From Uruburuella testudinis (GTDB lineage: Bacteria; Pseudomonadota; Gammaproteobacteria; Burkholderiales; Neisseriaceae): a DNA stretch of 64,000 nt. Both the position numbers and the translations under genes were made by a program. How positions within the stretch are numbered: position 1 is the first letter of the stretch; the number at the start of each line of letters is the position of its first letter. The stretch lies in contig NZ_CP091508.1 in NCBI RefSeq assembly GCF_022870865.1, positions 868,001 to 932,000 on the forward strand, read 5' to 3'. Below, one piece after another: positions 8,299 to 17,140 of this stretch. The notes under the pieces were generated by a model. It made no database searches. It was not told the DNA's origin and worked only from the letters and a program-made list of their open reading frames with translations.

Positions 8299-9966
8299 TC
8301 AAGCGGCTTTGAAGCGGCTCAAGTCTAAAACCTCATCATAGATGTCGGCAAGGCTGCTTTGATGGCTGACCATCACCACGGTGGTATCGGGCAGGCGTTG
8401 TTTGATCAGCATTAACACTTCGCGGGCGGCGGTTTCATCGAGATGGCTGGTGCTTTCATCGAGATAAAGGTAGTCGGGGCGGCTGAGCAGGGCACGGGCA
8501 ACGGCGAGGCGCTGCTGCTCGCCTGCGGAAAGGGTTTGCGCCCAGTTGAGCGCGCTGTTGAGGTGGGCTTTCCAGCTGCCCAGGCCGACGGCTTCGAGCA
8601 GCTCGTGCAAGACGGCATCGCTGGCGGCCGGCTCGTTGGGGTAGCTCAGAGCCTCGGCCAGTGTGCCGTTGCCGATATAGGCTTTTTGCGGCAGCAGCAG
8701 GCGGCTGCCGGGGCTTTGCTGCCATTGGCCGTCGTAATGCGACCATAAGCCGCCGATGGTGCGCAACAGGGTGGATTTGCCCAAACCGCTGGGACCGGCG
8801 AGCCGGGTCCATGCGCCGGGGCGGATGCGGCCTTGGATGTTGCTGAGCACGGGAATACGGGCGGGGGTGTAGAGGTTTAGGCCGTTAAAGCTTAATTCGC
8901 GGCCTTCGAGCACGGGTTTGTCTTGCTTTTGTTCGCGTTCGACGGTTTGGCGGAACTGGCTCAAACGTTGCAGGCTGGCGCTCCATTCGGGCAGGATGCT
9001 GTAGGCAAATACAAACCAGCTCAGTGAGTTGAACACGGCACTGAAAGCGCTGCGGATCTGCATCAGGCCGCCGAGGGTGATGGCTTTGGCCATAAACAGC
9101 GGCACTGAAGCGAGCACCGGCAGCATCAGCGAGAAGCGGTCGTAGGCGGTGGTGAAAAAGCCTAAATCGCGCTCTTTGTTCATGAGTTTGCGCCAGTTGC
9201 CGATGATGTCTTGAAATTCGCGGCGCAGGCCGGCCTGTTCTTTGGCTTCGCCGCCGTAAAGGGCGATTTGTTCGGCATGGTCGTGTTTGCGCAGCAGTGA
9301 GGCGCGGAAGTTGGCCTCGAAGCGCTGCTGGTTATAGTTGAAGCGGTGCAGTTTTTGGCCGACAAGCTGGGTGATGATGCTGCCGGCCAGGGTGTAGGCA
9401 ACGGCCAGCCACACCAGATAGCCGGTAACGGTCAGGCTGTGGCCAAAAATGTGAAAGGTGTGGGTGCCGGAGAGTTTCCACAAAATCACCAGAAATGAAT
9501 ACAGCTGCGCGAGATTGGTAATCAGCGAAATAAACAGCTCGATGGTGCGCGACACGAATACATTGATGTCTTCGGCGATGCGTTGGTCGGGGTTGTCGGT
9601 ATGGTCGTTGAGCGACATGCGGTAAAAGGCGCGGCGGCTCAGCCATTGGCCGGTAAACTGCTCGGTAAGATGGCTGCGCCAGCGGATAATCAGCAGCTTG
9701 CGCAACCAGGCGCGGTAAACGGCGCACACCACGAAAATGGCGATATAAATCAGATATTCTCCGATCAGGCCGTAGAGCTTGTCGGCTTCAAAAGCGGTGA
9801 GGGTGTCGTAAAAGGTTTTGCTCCATTCGTTGATGTGCACGTTGATGGCCACCACGGCCAGGCCGAGGCCGACCAATACGGCCAGCAACAGCCATGAGGA
9901 AAAATGGCTGCGTTTGAGCCAGTAGTCTTTGAGAAACCAGTTAAATTGTGTGAGCAGGGTTTTCAT
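8299..9966 (-). CDS. YddA-type ABC transporter, fused permease and ATPase
   Basis: Half-transporter of the YddA/SbmA-related ABC family (E. coli YddA is about 561 residues; here 555). The N-terminal half has about six hydrophobic segments (first near res. 22-42, WLLLAVLVGLGLAVV) with the family's NVHINEWSKTFYDTL and RWRSHLTEQF motifs. The C-terminal half is the ATPase: Walker A GPSGLGKST, signature LSAGEQQRLAVARALL, Walker B YLYLDESTS with the usual glutamate, and switch histidine in VVMVSHQ. It lies downstream of an M16 protease and a TonB-dependent receptor on the same strand, the set found in E. coli yddA-yddB-pqqL and the Pectobacterium fus locus. Inferred role: handling peptides or products of an imported protein at the inner membrane. 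Direction of transport cannot be read from sequence. Confidence 0.88.
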   Translation of the reverse strand: MKTLLTQFNWFLKDYWLKRSHFSSWLLLAVLVGLGLAVVAINVHINEWSKTFYDTLTAFEADKLYGLIGEYLIYIAIFVVCAVYRAWLRKLLIIRWRSHLTEQFTGQWLSRRAFYRMSLNDHTDNPDQRIAEDINVFVSRTIELFISLITNLAQLYSFLVILWKLSGTHTFHIFGHSLTVTGYLVWLAVAYTLAGSIITQLVGQKLHRFNYNQQRFEANFRASLLRKHDHAEQIALYGGEAKEQAGLRREFQDIIGNWRKLMNKERDLGFFTTAYDRFSLMLPVLASVPLFMAKAITLGGLMQIRSAFSAVFNSLSWFVFAYSILPEWSASLQRLSQFRQTVEREQKQDKPVLEGRELSFNGLNLYTPARIPVLSNIQGRIRPGAWTRLAGPSGLGKSTLLRTIGGLWSHYDGQWQQSPGSRLLLPQKAYIGNGTLAEALSYPNEPAASDAVLHELLEAVGLGSWKAHLNSALNWAQTLSAGEQQRLAVARALLSRPDYLYLDESTSHLDETAAREVLMLIKQRLPDTTVVMVSHQSSLADIYDEVLDLSRFKAA

Positions 9967-10008
9967 AAGCGTTTGGTGTTTTCAGTTTGGTGTTGTCGGT
10001 TTGGCTTG

Positions 10009-10037
10009 AGGCCGTCTGAACGGGTTTCAGACGGCCT
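10009..10037. terminator. DUS inverted pair between the M16 protease and ABC genes
   Basis: AGGCCGTCTGAA and TTCAGACGGCCT around a 5-nt loop. It may end the upstream transcript or only reduce read-through into the ABC gene. Confidence 0.6.
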
Positions 10038-10102
10038 GATGAACACGGTAATGAAACATTAAAATTTTAATTTTAAAAATCTATTATTTTCAACAATTTG
10101 AA

Positions 10103-10121
10103 ATGCAATATAATCATATTT
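10103..10121. promoter_or_regulatory. Weak Fur-box-like site upstream of the ABC gene
   Basis: Contains ATAATCAT, the exact core of the Fur consensus, but only 10 of 19 positions match overall. It lies inside a 25-bp inverted repeat with outer arms TGAAAT/ATTTCA (10099-10123), in an AT-rich gap about 140 bp upstream of the ABC start. Confidence 0.25.
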
Positions 10122-10137
10122 CATGGCGGGCAGCCGG

Positions 10138-12882
10138 TTAGGGTTGCGGATCAATCACCAGCACTTTGCGGTTGGCCGGCTGCCACAGCAGGCGGGCGGT
10201 GTCGCGCATATTCTCTAGGGTGATGCCGTCTGAAAGCTGCTGCATGCTGCTTAAATAGCGGGCGTCGCCGTAGTGGCGCTCGCTCAGCATCAGGCGGTTG
10301 AGCAGAGTTTCGGGCGACTTGAGGCGTGCGGTTTCGGCTTTGGCAAATTGGGCGGCCTGGGCGTTGATTTCGGCCTGGGTGAGCCTGTCGGGCAGGGTTT
10401 GCAGCACGTGTTCGGCGCTTTGCCACAAGGCATCGGCGCGGGCGGGTTCGCCGGCAAATTGCAAATGGCTTTCGATGCGGCCGAGTTTTTCATTCAGGCT
10501 GCTTTCAAAGCGCAGGCTGTATACGCCTAATGCTTTGTCGCGCAATTCGGCTTTCAGGTGTTGCGCGGCGATATTGGCCAACAGCGTGGTGCGGGCGGCG
10601 GTTTCGGGCTGCCACGGCTGCGCCGTCCACGACCAAGCGTTCACATCGCTGCGCTGCTCGGTGCCGGCGGCCAGATGTTGTGCTGCGGCGCCGGGCAGGG
10701 CGGCATAAGGGCGGATGTCTGCGGCGTGCGGCTGGCGCTCGATGGAGGCCAGATAGCGCGCCACCAGCGGTTTCAGACGGCTTTTGCGTTGGTTGCTGAC
10801 CAGATAATGCACCGCCGGTGTGTGGCTGAGCTGCTCGAATTGTTGCAATAAGTCGTCCGGCTCGATGGCGGCCAAATCTTCTTGTGTGGGCTGTGCATAA
10901 GCTTGATGGCCGAAGCGCAAATCGGTGGCGGCTTGCGCTTGCTGGGCCCGGCCGCCGTTTTCGCGAACGGCCAGTTGGCGCATCATTTGCAGCAGCGGTT
11001 CGCGGTAGTCTTCACCGATTTGCGGGGTGGTTTGGTAGGCGTGGTAAAGCCGGAGCAAGTCGGCGGCGCCGCGTGCATGGCCGCTGATTTGCCAATGATT
11101 GTCTTGCAGGTTTTGGCTCAGAAAGGTTTTCTGCTGTTTGCGCCAGCTGTCCAATTGCAGGCTGTTCCAGCCTTGCGGAGCCGACTGCCACACGATTTGG
11201 GTGGCGAGCTGGCTCAGCCACGGGTTGAGCTCGGGGTTGAGATAGCCGTTTTCGGCGCGGCTGGCAAAATAAGTGCTGTCGCCGGCCTGCGCTGATTTCA
11301 GCCACACTACGCGGTCGCCGTTGCTTAACTGCCAGTAGGTCACGCGGTGTTGTTTGTCGGTGTGTTCGGCGGTGATTGTGCCGGGTTTGGCATGGGCGGC
11401 AAATGTGCCTTGGCCGGCTTGGGCTTCCGGCAGCGGCGCGGGGGTGCCGGCTTGGGCGGTGCGTTCGGCTTCGGCGGCGATGGCGGCAGGCTCGGCGAGG
11501 GTGATCGGGGTAAGTGAGGGTGCTTGATATTGCACCAGTTTGTCGTCGGCATTGAGCCATTGTGCTATGCGTGCCTGCACTTCGCCGGCGCTGATGCTGT
11601 CGAGCATCGGGCCGACGATGGCGGCGTTTTCAGCTTGGGTGCGGATGGGTTTGCCGGCGAAAAAGTTGTCGCCGACGCTGCGGATGATGTCGCCAAACGG
11701 CTCCGGCAGGCGGGTTTTGGCGGCGGCACGGGCAACCACGCCGCGCATGGTTTGGGTGTAGGCCGAGATTTCGGCATCGGTAACGGGGTGGTCGAGCATT
11801 TGCTGGCGCAGTTGCAGCAGGCGGCTGAGGCCTTGTGCGTGGCGGTCGGGGGCAACGGAGGCAAACAGGCCGATGGCGACGGTGTGGCGGCCGATGTCGG
11901 CTTTGCGCAGGGTGATGTTGCTGATGCCTGCGCCCAGCCGGCTTTGTTCGTTTTTCAAACGGCGGCTGATGATGTGGGCGGCGTAGCGGTCGATGAGGCG
12001 TGCGCGGGCGCCTTCGCGGCTGTGGTTATCGCGACTGGGGCTGTCGTCAAGGCGGAAAATCACGGCCACATGGCTGCCGCCGCTGTCGCGGTCTTGCAGT
12101 TGCGCGGTGTGCCAGCCCGATTGCAGTACCGGTTCGTAATAATCTGCGCCGCGTTGGGGTATGGGCGCAGGTTTCAGACGGCCTAAGGTGCGTTGTAGCA
12201 GCGGCACGATGTCGGTATTTTTGAGATCGCCGGCAACCAGCAGCTGCATATTGCCGGGGCGGTACCAGCGTTGGTGGAAGGCTTGCAGGGCGGCAACATT
12301 CATGCCGCTGATGCTTTCGGGGGTGCCGATGATGCCGTAGCGCGCCTGACGGCTGCCGCTGCGGATGGCGGCGGTGCGCTGGCGGTTCATGCGCTCGTTG
12401 ACGCCTCTGCCGTTGCGCCATTCGGCCAGAATAATCTGCTGCTCTTTTTGCCAGTCGGCGGCGGTAAAATCAGGCTGATCGAGCATGGCGGCCAGCGCTT
12501 GCAAGGTTTCCTCTGCCTGGTGTGTGCCTTTGGGCGGGCTGAACATATAGAGCGTGCGTTCGTAATTGGTCATGGCGTTGAAATGGCGGCCGCGTTGCCA
12601 GCTGTTGTTCATCAGCGTTGTGCCGATGCCTTGCGGATAGCCGGGTGCGGCGCGGTAAACCATGTGTTCGACCATGTGCGCTGCGCCTGTTTCGCCGGTG
12701 TTTTCATCGCTGGCGCCCGCATTGACCTGTAGGCGGATTTCAAGACGGCCCGGCTCGGCAGGTGTATTCAGTAAGACATAATGCAGGCCGTTGTTCAGAC
12801 GGCCTTCGCTGTAGCTGTTGGCGGCAAACGCGGGCGCGGCCGCAACAAGGGCGGCCAGGGGCAGGAGGGTGTAGGGGGTCAT
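10138..12882 (-). CDS. M16 family zinc metalloprotease, PqqL/FusC-like, exported
   Basis: Large two-lobed M16B protease (914 residues from ATG 12882; E. coli PqqL about 931). A signal peptide of about 20 residues (MTPYTLLPLAALVAAAPAFA) directs it to the periplasm. An ATG 24 nt upstream adds eight polar residues before it. The inverted zinc motif HMVEH lies in TGAAHMVEHMVYR, and the third ligand is the glutamate in EQQIILAEWRNG about 75 residues later. The second, non-catalytic M16 lobe occupies the C-terminal half. A DUS in the coding region encodes G-R-L-K. It lies between a TonB receptor and a YddA-type ABC gene, as in E. coli ydd/pqqL. Known FusC/PqqL proteins cleave imported proteins in the periplasm; the substrate here is unknown. 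Confidence 0.9.
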   Translation of the reverse strand: MTPYTLLPLAALVAAAPAFAANSYSEGRLNNGLHYVLLNTPAEPGRLEIRLQVNAGASDENTGETGAAHMVEHMVYRAAPGYPQGIGTTLMNNSWQRGRHFNAMTNYERTLYMFSPPKGTHQAEETLQALAAMLDQPDFTAADWQKEQQIILAEWRNGRGVNERMNRQRTAAIRSGSRQARYGIIGTPESISGMNVAALQAFHQRWYRPGNMQLLVAGDLKNTDIVPLLQRTLGRLKPAPIPQRGADYYEPVLQSGWHTAQLQDRDSGGSHVAVIFRLDDSPSRDNHSREGARARLIDRYAAHIISRRLKNEQSRLGAGISNITLRKADIGRHTVAIGLFASVAPDRHAQGLSRLLQLRQQMLDHPVTDAEISAYTQTMRGVVARAAAKTRLPEPFGDIIRSVGDNFFAGKPIRTQAENAAIVGPMLDSISAGEVQARIAQWLNADDKLVQYQAPSLTPITLAEPAAIAAEAERTAQAGTPAPLPEAQAGQGTFAAHAKPGTITAEHTDKQHRVTYWQLSNGDRVVWLKSAQAGDSTYFASRAENGYLNPELNPWLSQLATQIVWQSAPQGWNSLQLDSWRKQQKTFLSQNLQDNHWQISGHARGAADLLRLYHAYQTTPQIGEDYREPLLQMMRQLAVRENGGRAQQAQAATDLRFGHQAYAQPTQEDLAAIEPDDLLQQFEQLSHTPAVHYLVSNQRKSRLKPLVARYLASIERQPHAADIRPYAALPGAAAQHLAAGTEQRSDVNAWSWTAQPWQPETAARTTLLANIAAQHLKAELRDKALGVYSLRFESSLNEKLGRIESHLQFAGEPARADALWQSAEHVLQTLPDRLTQAEINAQAAQFAKAETARLKSPETLLNRLMLSERHYGDARYLSSMQQLSDGITLENMRDTARLLWQPANRKVLVIDPQP

Positions 12883-12926
12883 GAAGCAGGCTTTCTTGTG
12901 AAGCATCTTGGTTTGGGCGAAAAGCT

Positions 12927-12964
12927 TTCAGACGGCCTTGGGCAGTATATTGAGGCCGTCTGAA
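12927..12964. terminator. DUS inverted pair between the TonB receptor and protease genes
   Basis: TTCAGACGGCCT and AGGCCGTCTGAA separated by 14 nt, between the receptor stop and the protease start. It could cause partial termination within the putative operon. Confidence 0.55.
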
Positions 12965-12979
12965 AAATGGTGGCGGTGT

Positions 12980-15508
12980 TTACCAGCTGTAGCGTGCGCC
13001 GAGCCAGTATTGGCGGCCGAGTTTGTAGGTGACATTGCTGCTGTTGCCGCCGGTTGAGCTGCTTTTCTTGGTTTTAATCACACGGTCGAGAACATTATGA
13101 ATATCGGCATTCAGGGTCAGCTTTTTGCCGCGCCCCATCGGTAGATCGTAACCGAAATGCCAGTCGAGCGTGAATGCGTTGGCAAATTTCTGCTTGGTGT
13201 ATTCTGTAGCAGAACCGGTGTAGCTGCCGCAAGCGGGGTTGTTGTCGGTGGCGCAATTGACGCTGGTGCTGTCCCATGTGGTATAGCCGGCCGTATAGTT
13301 GAGACTGTTGGTCCAGGTAAGGTTTAACTTGGGAAAGTGGGTGGTAATGTCGGCAAACAGGCGCCAAGGTGTACTGTATTCGGTTTCTGGTCTGTCGTTG
13401 ATGCCGCGCAGCTGGCCGTTCACGATAATTTTGTCGTCAAGCACGTCATCGCTGAGCGAATCTTCGTAGGTGTCGGAATTGGATTTTGTGCGTGAAATAT
13501 TGAAGCCGCCTTTAATACGCAGATGTGCATATTTCAACTGCCACGGACGCATCAATTCGCCTTCGAAAGTAAAGGTATTGCTTTGGCTGAATCCTTCGTT
13601 GTTGAGTACGCGGTAGGCGGTGCCGTCAACGGTGACGCTGTTGCGGCCAAACTGTTTTTTGCCGTGGCGCTGCACCCACTTGGCCGTCCAAAGGCTGTCG
13701 CCCCAGCGTTGTTGCAGGCCGAGATTGATTTCATCGCTATAGGGCGTTTTGAGGCCGTCACGATGCAGATAACGGCGGGCGTTGCTGCTGGTTTCGGTGC
13801 CTTCTTCCCAAGCACTGTTGTTGTCGGCGCGAACTTCAATAGCCTGACCGCCGGTGGCCTCGCGCAGCTTGTAGGCGAGCATGTTGGCAGAATAATAACG
13901 GTTGAGGCCGCCGAAAATTTGGGTGTTTTTGTTACCGAAAATATCGTAAGACGCCGTAAAGCGGGGGGCAATGTCGGTGTTTTTCAGGAATTGGTCGTGA
14001 TCGATGCGGATGCCGGGTGTGATCTGCCATTTGCCCCAGTCGATTTTGTCTTGGATGTAGGCGGCATAATGGTTATTGTTGACATGAATATTTTTGGCGT
14101 AATAGGCAGTGCGGCGTTTGAAGTAATAGCTGCCGTCTACACAGGCATCATCACCATCGGCGCAAACAAGGTTGCTGTCTTGCGTGATGTTGGCATTGTT
14201 GCCGCCATAGGCATAGGTGTTTTGGTCACGACGGTACGAGGCGCGGGCTTTGTCGGCCTGCCAGCCAAAAGCCAATGTGTGCCGACTGTTGCCCCAGGTT
14301 AACGGATCAAGCAGGTAGTTTTGCTTGGCTGTCCAAGTTTTATTGCCGGTTTCAAATCGGCCGTAGCCGCCTTCAGCAGCAAAAGAACAGTTGAGGTTGG
14401 AACACCAGTCAAAATCGTTGTTGGGGTTGTACCAGTTGTAATAATTGCTGCCGGCATGTTTGATTTTGTTGTGGGTTTCTTTGTAGCCGATATAAGTATA
14501 AACCTGGCCATTGTCTAAGAAATGCTCCCATTCGCCATTGATACGCACACCGCCACCGTTGTTGGTATAAGCGCTGTTACGGATGCTGGGTTTCACATAA
14601 GTGGATTCGTGCGGTGAATATATGGCGGTGAATTTCAGTCTGTCTCCATCAGCAAGCTTGTAAAGGCCTTTAATCAGATAGGTTTCTGACTGGCGTTTCT
14701 GGTTTTCCCATTGCCCCAAATAGGCATGATGATAGGGAATGGTCGATTGGGTGCGGTTGTAGGAAAACAGCAGGGCGGCACGCTCACTCAAGGGTTGGTT
14801 GATGTTGGCTGAATAAATATGTTTGGTGAATTTGGGTTGGTTAAGCAGGCTTTCGGCTTTGAAAAAATCTTCATCGTCGATATGGTATTTGGTCCAGCTG
14901 GAGCGGGTGGTGCGGTAGGAAATGTTGCCAAAAACTTTTTCGGTGCTCGGATCCATCAGTTTCGCATCAATCACGCCGCCGGTAAATTGGCCGTATTCGG
15001 CAGAAATATTGCTGTCGTATACGTTGACACGGTCGATGATGTCGGAATTGATCCAAAACGATTGGGTACCGCCGGCAGGTAGATCAAACGGGCTGGAGCC
15101 ATCGGGATCGGTGGTGGCGATGGCTCCTTTGTCGGCGCCTGGGTTGACGGTGTCGTTATTCGACATGCCGTCAATCATCCAGTTGTTGTTATAAAATTTT
15201 TCACCATGAAATGATACGTTTTCCGGCGCGATTTCACCGGGTGTGTTGGAGTTGCCGTCGGTGTTGGAAAATTGCACGTTAAGATTGTTTTTGAGTAATT
15301 CGCTAATGGTGCCGTTGCCGGTTACGCGGTTTTGGATTTGTTCTTGCGTGATCCGCTGTGTGCCCATTTTTTGGGCAAACGGGGTGGCGGTAACGACCAG
15401 GGCGTTCATTTCTACTTGGCGGGTGTTGTCGGAAGTGTCTGCTGTGTCAGCCGCATAGGCACCTGAAAATACTGGGAATAAGGCGAGAATAAGCGCTTTG
15501 GGTTGCAT
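12980..15508 (-). CDS. TonB-dependent outer-membrane receptor, YddB/FusA-like by context
   Basis: 842 residues with signal peptide MQPKALILALFPVFSGAYAA, TonB-box-like NALVVTAT (res. 35-42), a plug domain (PENVSFHGEKFYNNNWMIDGM, GQFTGGVIDAKL) and a long beta-barrel ending in aromatic GARYSW. Three short cysteine pairs (CSNLNC, CADGDDAC, CATDNNPAC) fall in regions that should be surface loops, which suggests disulfide-bridged loops. The substrate cannot be named from sequence. Its place first in a gene set with an M16 protease and a YddA-type ABC protein suggests uptake of a protein or its cofactor. A strong Fur-box match lies 137-155 bp upstream, implying iron repression. Confidence 0.9.
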   Translation of the reverse strand: MQPKALILALFPVFSGAYAADTADTSDNTRQVEMNALVVTATPFAQKMGTQRITQEQIQNRVTGNGTISELLKNNLNVQFSNTDGNSNTPGEIAPENVSFHGEKFYNNNWMIDGMSNNDTVNPGADKGAIATTDPDGSSPFDLPAGGTQSFWINSDIIDRVNVYDSNISAEYGQFTGGVIDAKLMDPSTEKVFGNISYRTTRSSWTKYHIDDEDFFKAESLLNQPKFTKHIYSANINQPLSERAALLFSYNRTQSTIPYHHAYLGQWENQKRQSETYLIKGLYKLADGDRLKFTAIYSPHESTYVKPSIRNSAYTNNGGGVRINGEWEHFLDNGQVYTYIGYKETHNKIKHAGSNYYNWYNPNNDFDWCSNLNCSFAAEGGYGRFETGNKTWTAKQNYLLDPLTWGNSRHTLAFGWQADKARASYRRDQNTYAYGGNNANITQDSNLVCADGDDACVDGSYYFKRRTAYYAKNIHVNNNHYAAYIQDKIDWGKWQITPGIRIDHDQFLKNTDIAPRFTASYDIFGNKNTQIFGGLNRYYSANMLAYKLREATGGQAIEVRADNNSAWEEGTETSSNARRYLHRDGLKTPYSDEINLGLQQRWGDSLWTAKWVQRHGKKQFGRNSVTVDGTAYRVLNNEGFSQSNTFTFEGELMRPWQLKYAHLRIKGGFNISRTKSNSDTYEDSLSDDVLDDKIIVNGQLRGINDRPETEYSTPWRLFADITTHFPKLNLTWTNSLNYTAGYTTWDSTSVNCATDNNPACGSYTGSATEYTKQKFANAFTLDWHFGYDLPMGRGKKLTLNADIHNVLDRVIKTKKSSSTGGNSSNVTYKLGRQYWLGARYSW

Positions 15509-15644
15509 GTTGGGTCTCTATTGTCATGAAGCGTTGGCAGTATTGGCAAAGCGGGCTTGTGGAAAGCGGCTCGGTTTGCGGAAAAGGAGTGAGGGTTTAG
15601 TTGGTCGTGAAAACGACTTTGTATTTATTTGTGGTTTTATTTGA

Positions 15645-15663
15645 TGTAATGATAATAAGTATT
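15645..15663. promoter_or_regulatory. Putative Fur box upstream of the TonB receptor gene
   Basis: TGTAATGATAATAAGTATT matches the classical 19-bp Fur consensus at 14 positions, including an unbroken TAATGATAAT core. It lies 137-155 bp upstream of the receptor start in the AT-rich promoter region. Match was counted by eye; binding is inferred. Confidence 0.6.
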
Positions 15664-15744
15664 TTTTGTTAATTCAATTGGAAAGTTAGAGTTTGTCATA
15701 AAAGCGTAATAATTTTTGTTTTTTTGTTGGCGAAAGGCAACAAC

Positions 15745-15791
15745 AGGCCGTCTGAATGGTGCTGTGTGCACAGCGTCCATTCAGACGGCCT
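15745..15791. terminator. Long DUS hairpin upstream of the TonB receptor region
   Basis: AGGCCGTCTGAATGG pairs with CCATTCAGACGGCCT. The loop itself contains GCTGTG/CACAGC, so the stem can extend through most of the 47 bp. Confidence 0.65.
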
Positions 15792-15792
15792 T

Positions 15793-15894
15793 TAGGGGGC
15801 GGCTATTCGATTTGCGGGTATTTTGCCCCTGAAAAATGTATCTGCATTTCAGGAGGCAAAAATCCGCTCATAAACGAATGGTCAGGGCACTCTA
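15793..15894. mobile_element. Family A MITE-like element, internally deleted copy
   Basis: Has the family blocks ATTCGATTTGCGGGTATTTT and CATAAACGAATGGTCAG and the right end TCAGGGCACTCTA. The left end is degenerate (TAGGGGGCGGCTA) and about 60 bp of the centre is missing. Confidence 0.6.
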
Positions 15895-16123
15895 AGCAAA
15901 GTGGTTTAATAATGTGAGTGCAGGATAAGATAAGTCATAAGATATAAAATCCTTCACGGTTTCACTCCACCCTAACCCTCCCCCGCTGGGACGGGGGGCA
16001 GAGTGCTGCGATACCAAACGAATGCGGCAATATCTAATCGGGCGGTGGCTTGATTGGCGGGTCGGATGGGTATCCGGCTTTGCGGCTGCGGCGGGTAAGG
16101 CCGGGCTTTGAGATTGCGTTTTG
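15895..16123. other. Intergenic DNA without recognised gene
   Basis: Includes a GC-rich palindromic block near 15968-16000 (CCCTCCCCCGCTGGGACGGG) of the kind scattered as intergenic repeats. Reading frames across it have no credible protein features. Confidence 0.4.
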
Positions 16124-16891
16124 TTACAGCAGGGTGATTTCATCATTCAGGTAAACGGTGCCGCTGTTGCGGGCAATCATGTTCATGCCGAAGCAGGCGT
16201 TGCGGGTGACGGCAAGGGTGGCAAGCGGCTCTTGATGCGGGTGTTTGCGGCCGTTGTCGAGATCTATGGTGGTCATCACGCAGCGGGTGCAGGGCTTGAA
16301 CAGCTCGAATTCGACTTCGCCGATGCGGATGCGCTGCCAGCGGTCTTCTTCATAGGGGTTGTTGCCGTCAATCACTAAATTAGGCCGGAAGCGGCGCATT
16401 TCTACCGGCGTTTCGAGTTGGCTGTTTAATTCGTTTAAGGAGGCGGTGCTGGTGAGCAGATAGGGGGCACCGTCGGCAAAGGAGAGCAGGGTTTGGGAAA
16501 ACGAAAGCAGGCGGCGGCTTTGGCGGCCGAGATAATACAGGCGGCAGGCGGTGCCGAGTTGTTGGGAAAGCCAGGTATCGGTGTCGGGGCTGCCGTGGCA
16601 GGCGTTAAAACGGTCTTTCCACACGGCTACTTCGGCATTTTGGGTAAAGTCGCCGGTGTGCACGCTGCGGCTGCTGCCGTCGGGGGCGGTGAGGGTAAGG
16701 CCGTCGTTATGGGGTGTGGCTTGCCAAAGCAGCATTTGCGGCAGTTTGCGTGCGGTAAGAAACATGCCTTCCGGCGTGGCAATCAGCCATTCGCGGTCGT
16801 GCGGCATGCCTTCGGGGCGGATAAGGGCGGATTGGGCATTGATGCCGCGCATGGATTTGACAGGGTAGTAAACGATTTCGGTGAGCTGCAT
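16124..16891 (-). CDS. MOSC domain protein with N-terminal beta-barrel domain (YcbX-like, no ferredoxin part)
   Basis: 255 residues. The N-terminal MOSC beta-barrel (YYPVKSMRG, DREWLIATPEG, LTARKLPQM) is followed by a MOSC domain with the conserved FELFKPCTRCVMTTID, whose cysteine is the likely molybdenum-cofactor ligand of the family. The related E. coli YcbX has an added 2Fe-2S domain and is about 370 residues; that domain is absent here. By family, probably a molybdenum-dependent reductase of N-hydroxylated compounds, but this is inference. Start ATG 16891 is preceded by GGAGAAAACCGCC. Single gene bounded by hairpins. Confidence 0.85.
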   Translation of the reverse strand: MQLTEIVYYPVKSMRGINAQSALIRPEGMPHDREWLIATPEGMFLTARKLPQMLLWQATPHNDGLTLTAPDGSSRSVHTGDFTQNAEVAVWKDRFNACHGSPDTDTWLSQQLGTACRLYYLGRQSRRLLSFSQTLLSFADGAPYLLTSTASLNELNSQLETPVEMRRFRPNLVIDGNNPYEEDRWQRIRIGEVEFELFKPCTRCVMTTIDLDNGRKHPHQEPLATLAVTRNACFGMNMIARNSGTVYLNDEITLL

Positions 16892-16950
16892 GGCGGTTTT
16901 CTCCGATGGCGGTGATGCGGTTTATCATAACGCAAATCATGTGGGGGGAT

Positions 16951-17008
16951 AAGGCCGTCTGAACAGTTATGATCATGATGTGTTAAGTATATATTTTCAG
17001 ACGGCCTT
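16951..17008. terminator. DUS inverted pair with AT-rich loop
   Basis: AAGGCCGTCTGAA and TTCAGACGGCCTT enclose about 32 nt containing the palindrome TCATGATCAT-like sequence. Located between laz and the MOSC gene. Confidence 0.5.
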
Positions 17009-17090
17009 TGTCGTGCGGTGCGCTTTGCCGGTTGTTTTTTTGCATGGGCAGGCAGATTTTGGGGTTTGCCGGGTCTGAAACGGGGTGGTC

Positions 17091-17124
17091 AAAAATAAAA
17101 CGGCCTGCGTGTGCAAGGCCGTTT
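17091..17124 (-). terminator. Intrinsic terminator of the azurin gene
   Basis: On the minus strand AAACGGCCT, an 9-nt loop and AGGCCGTTT are followed by TATTTTT, a classical stem and U-tract, 17 bp after the stop codon. It is not a DUS pair. Confidence 0.85.
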
Positions 17125-17140
17125 GTCGGATAAGGTGTTA

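Noticed and set aside
15892..16146. 84-codon minus-strand frame before the MOSC gene
   Set aside because: Covers an intergenic GC-rich palindromic block, biased composition, no start signal and no similarity recognised.
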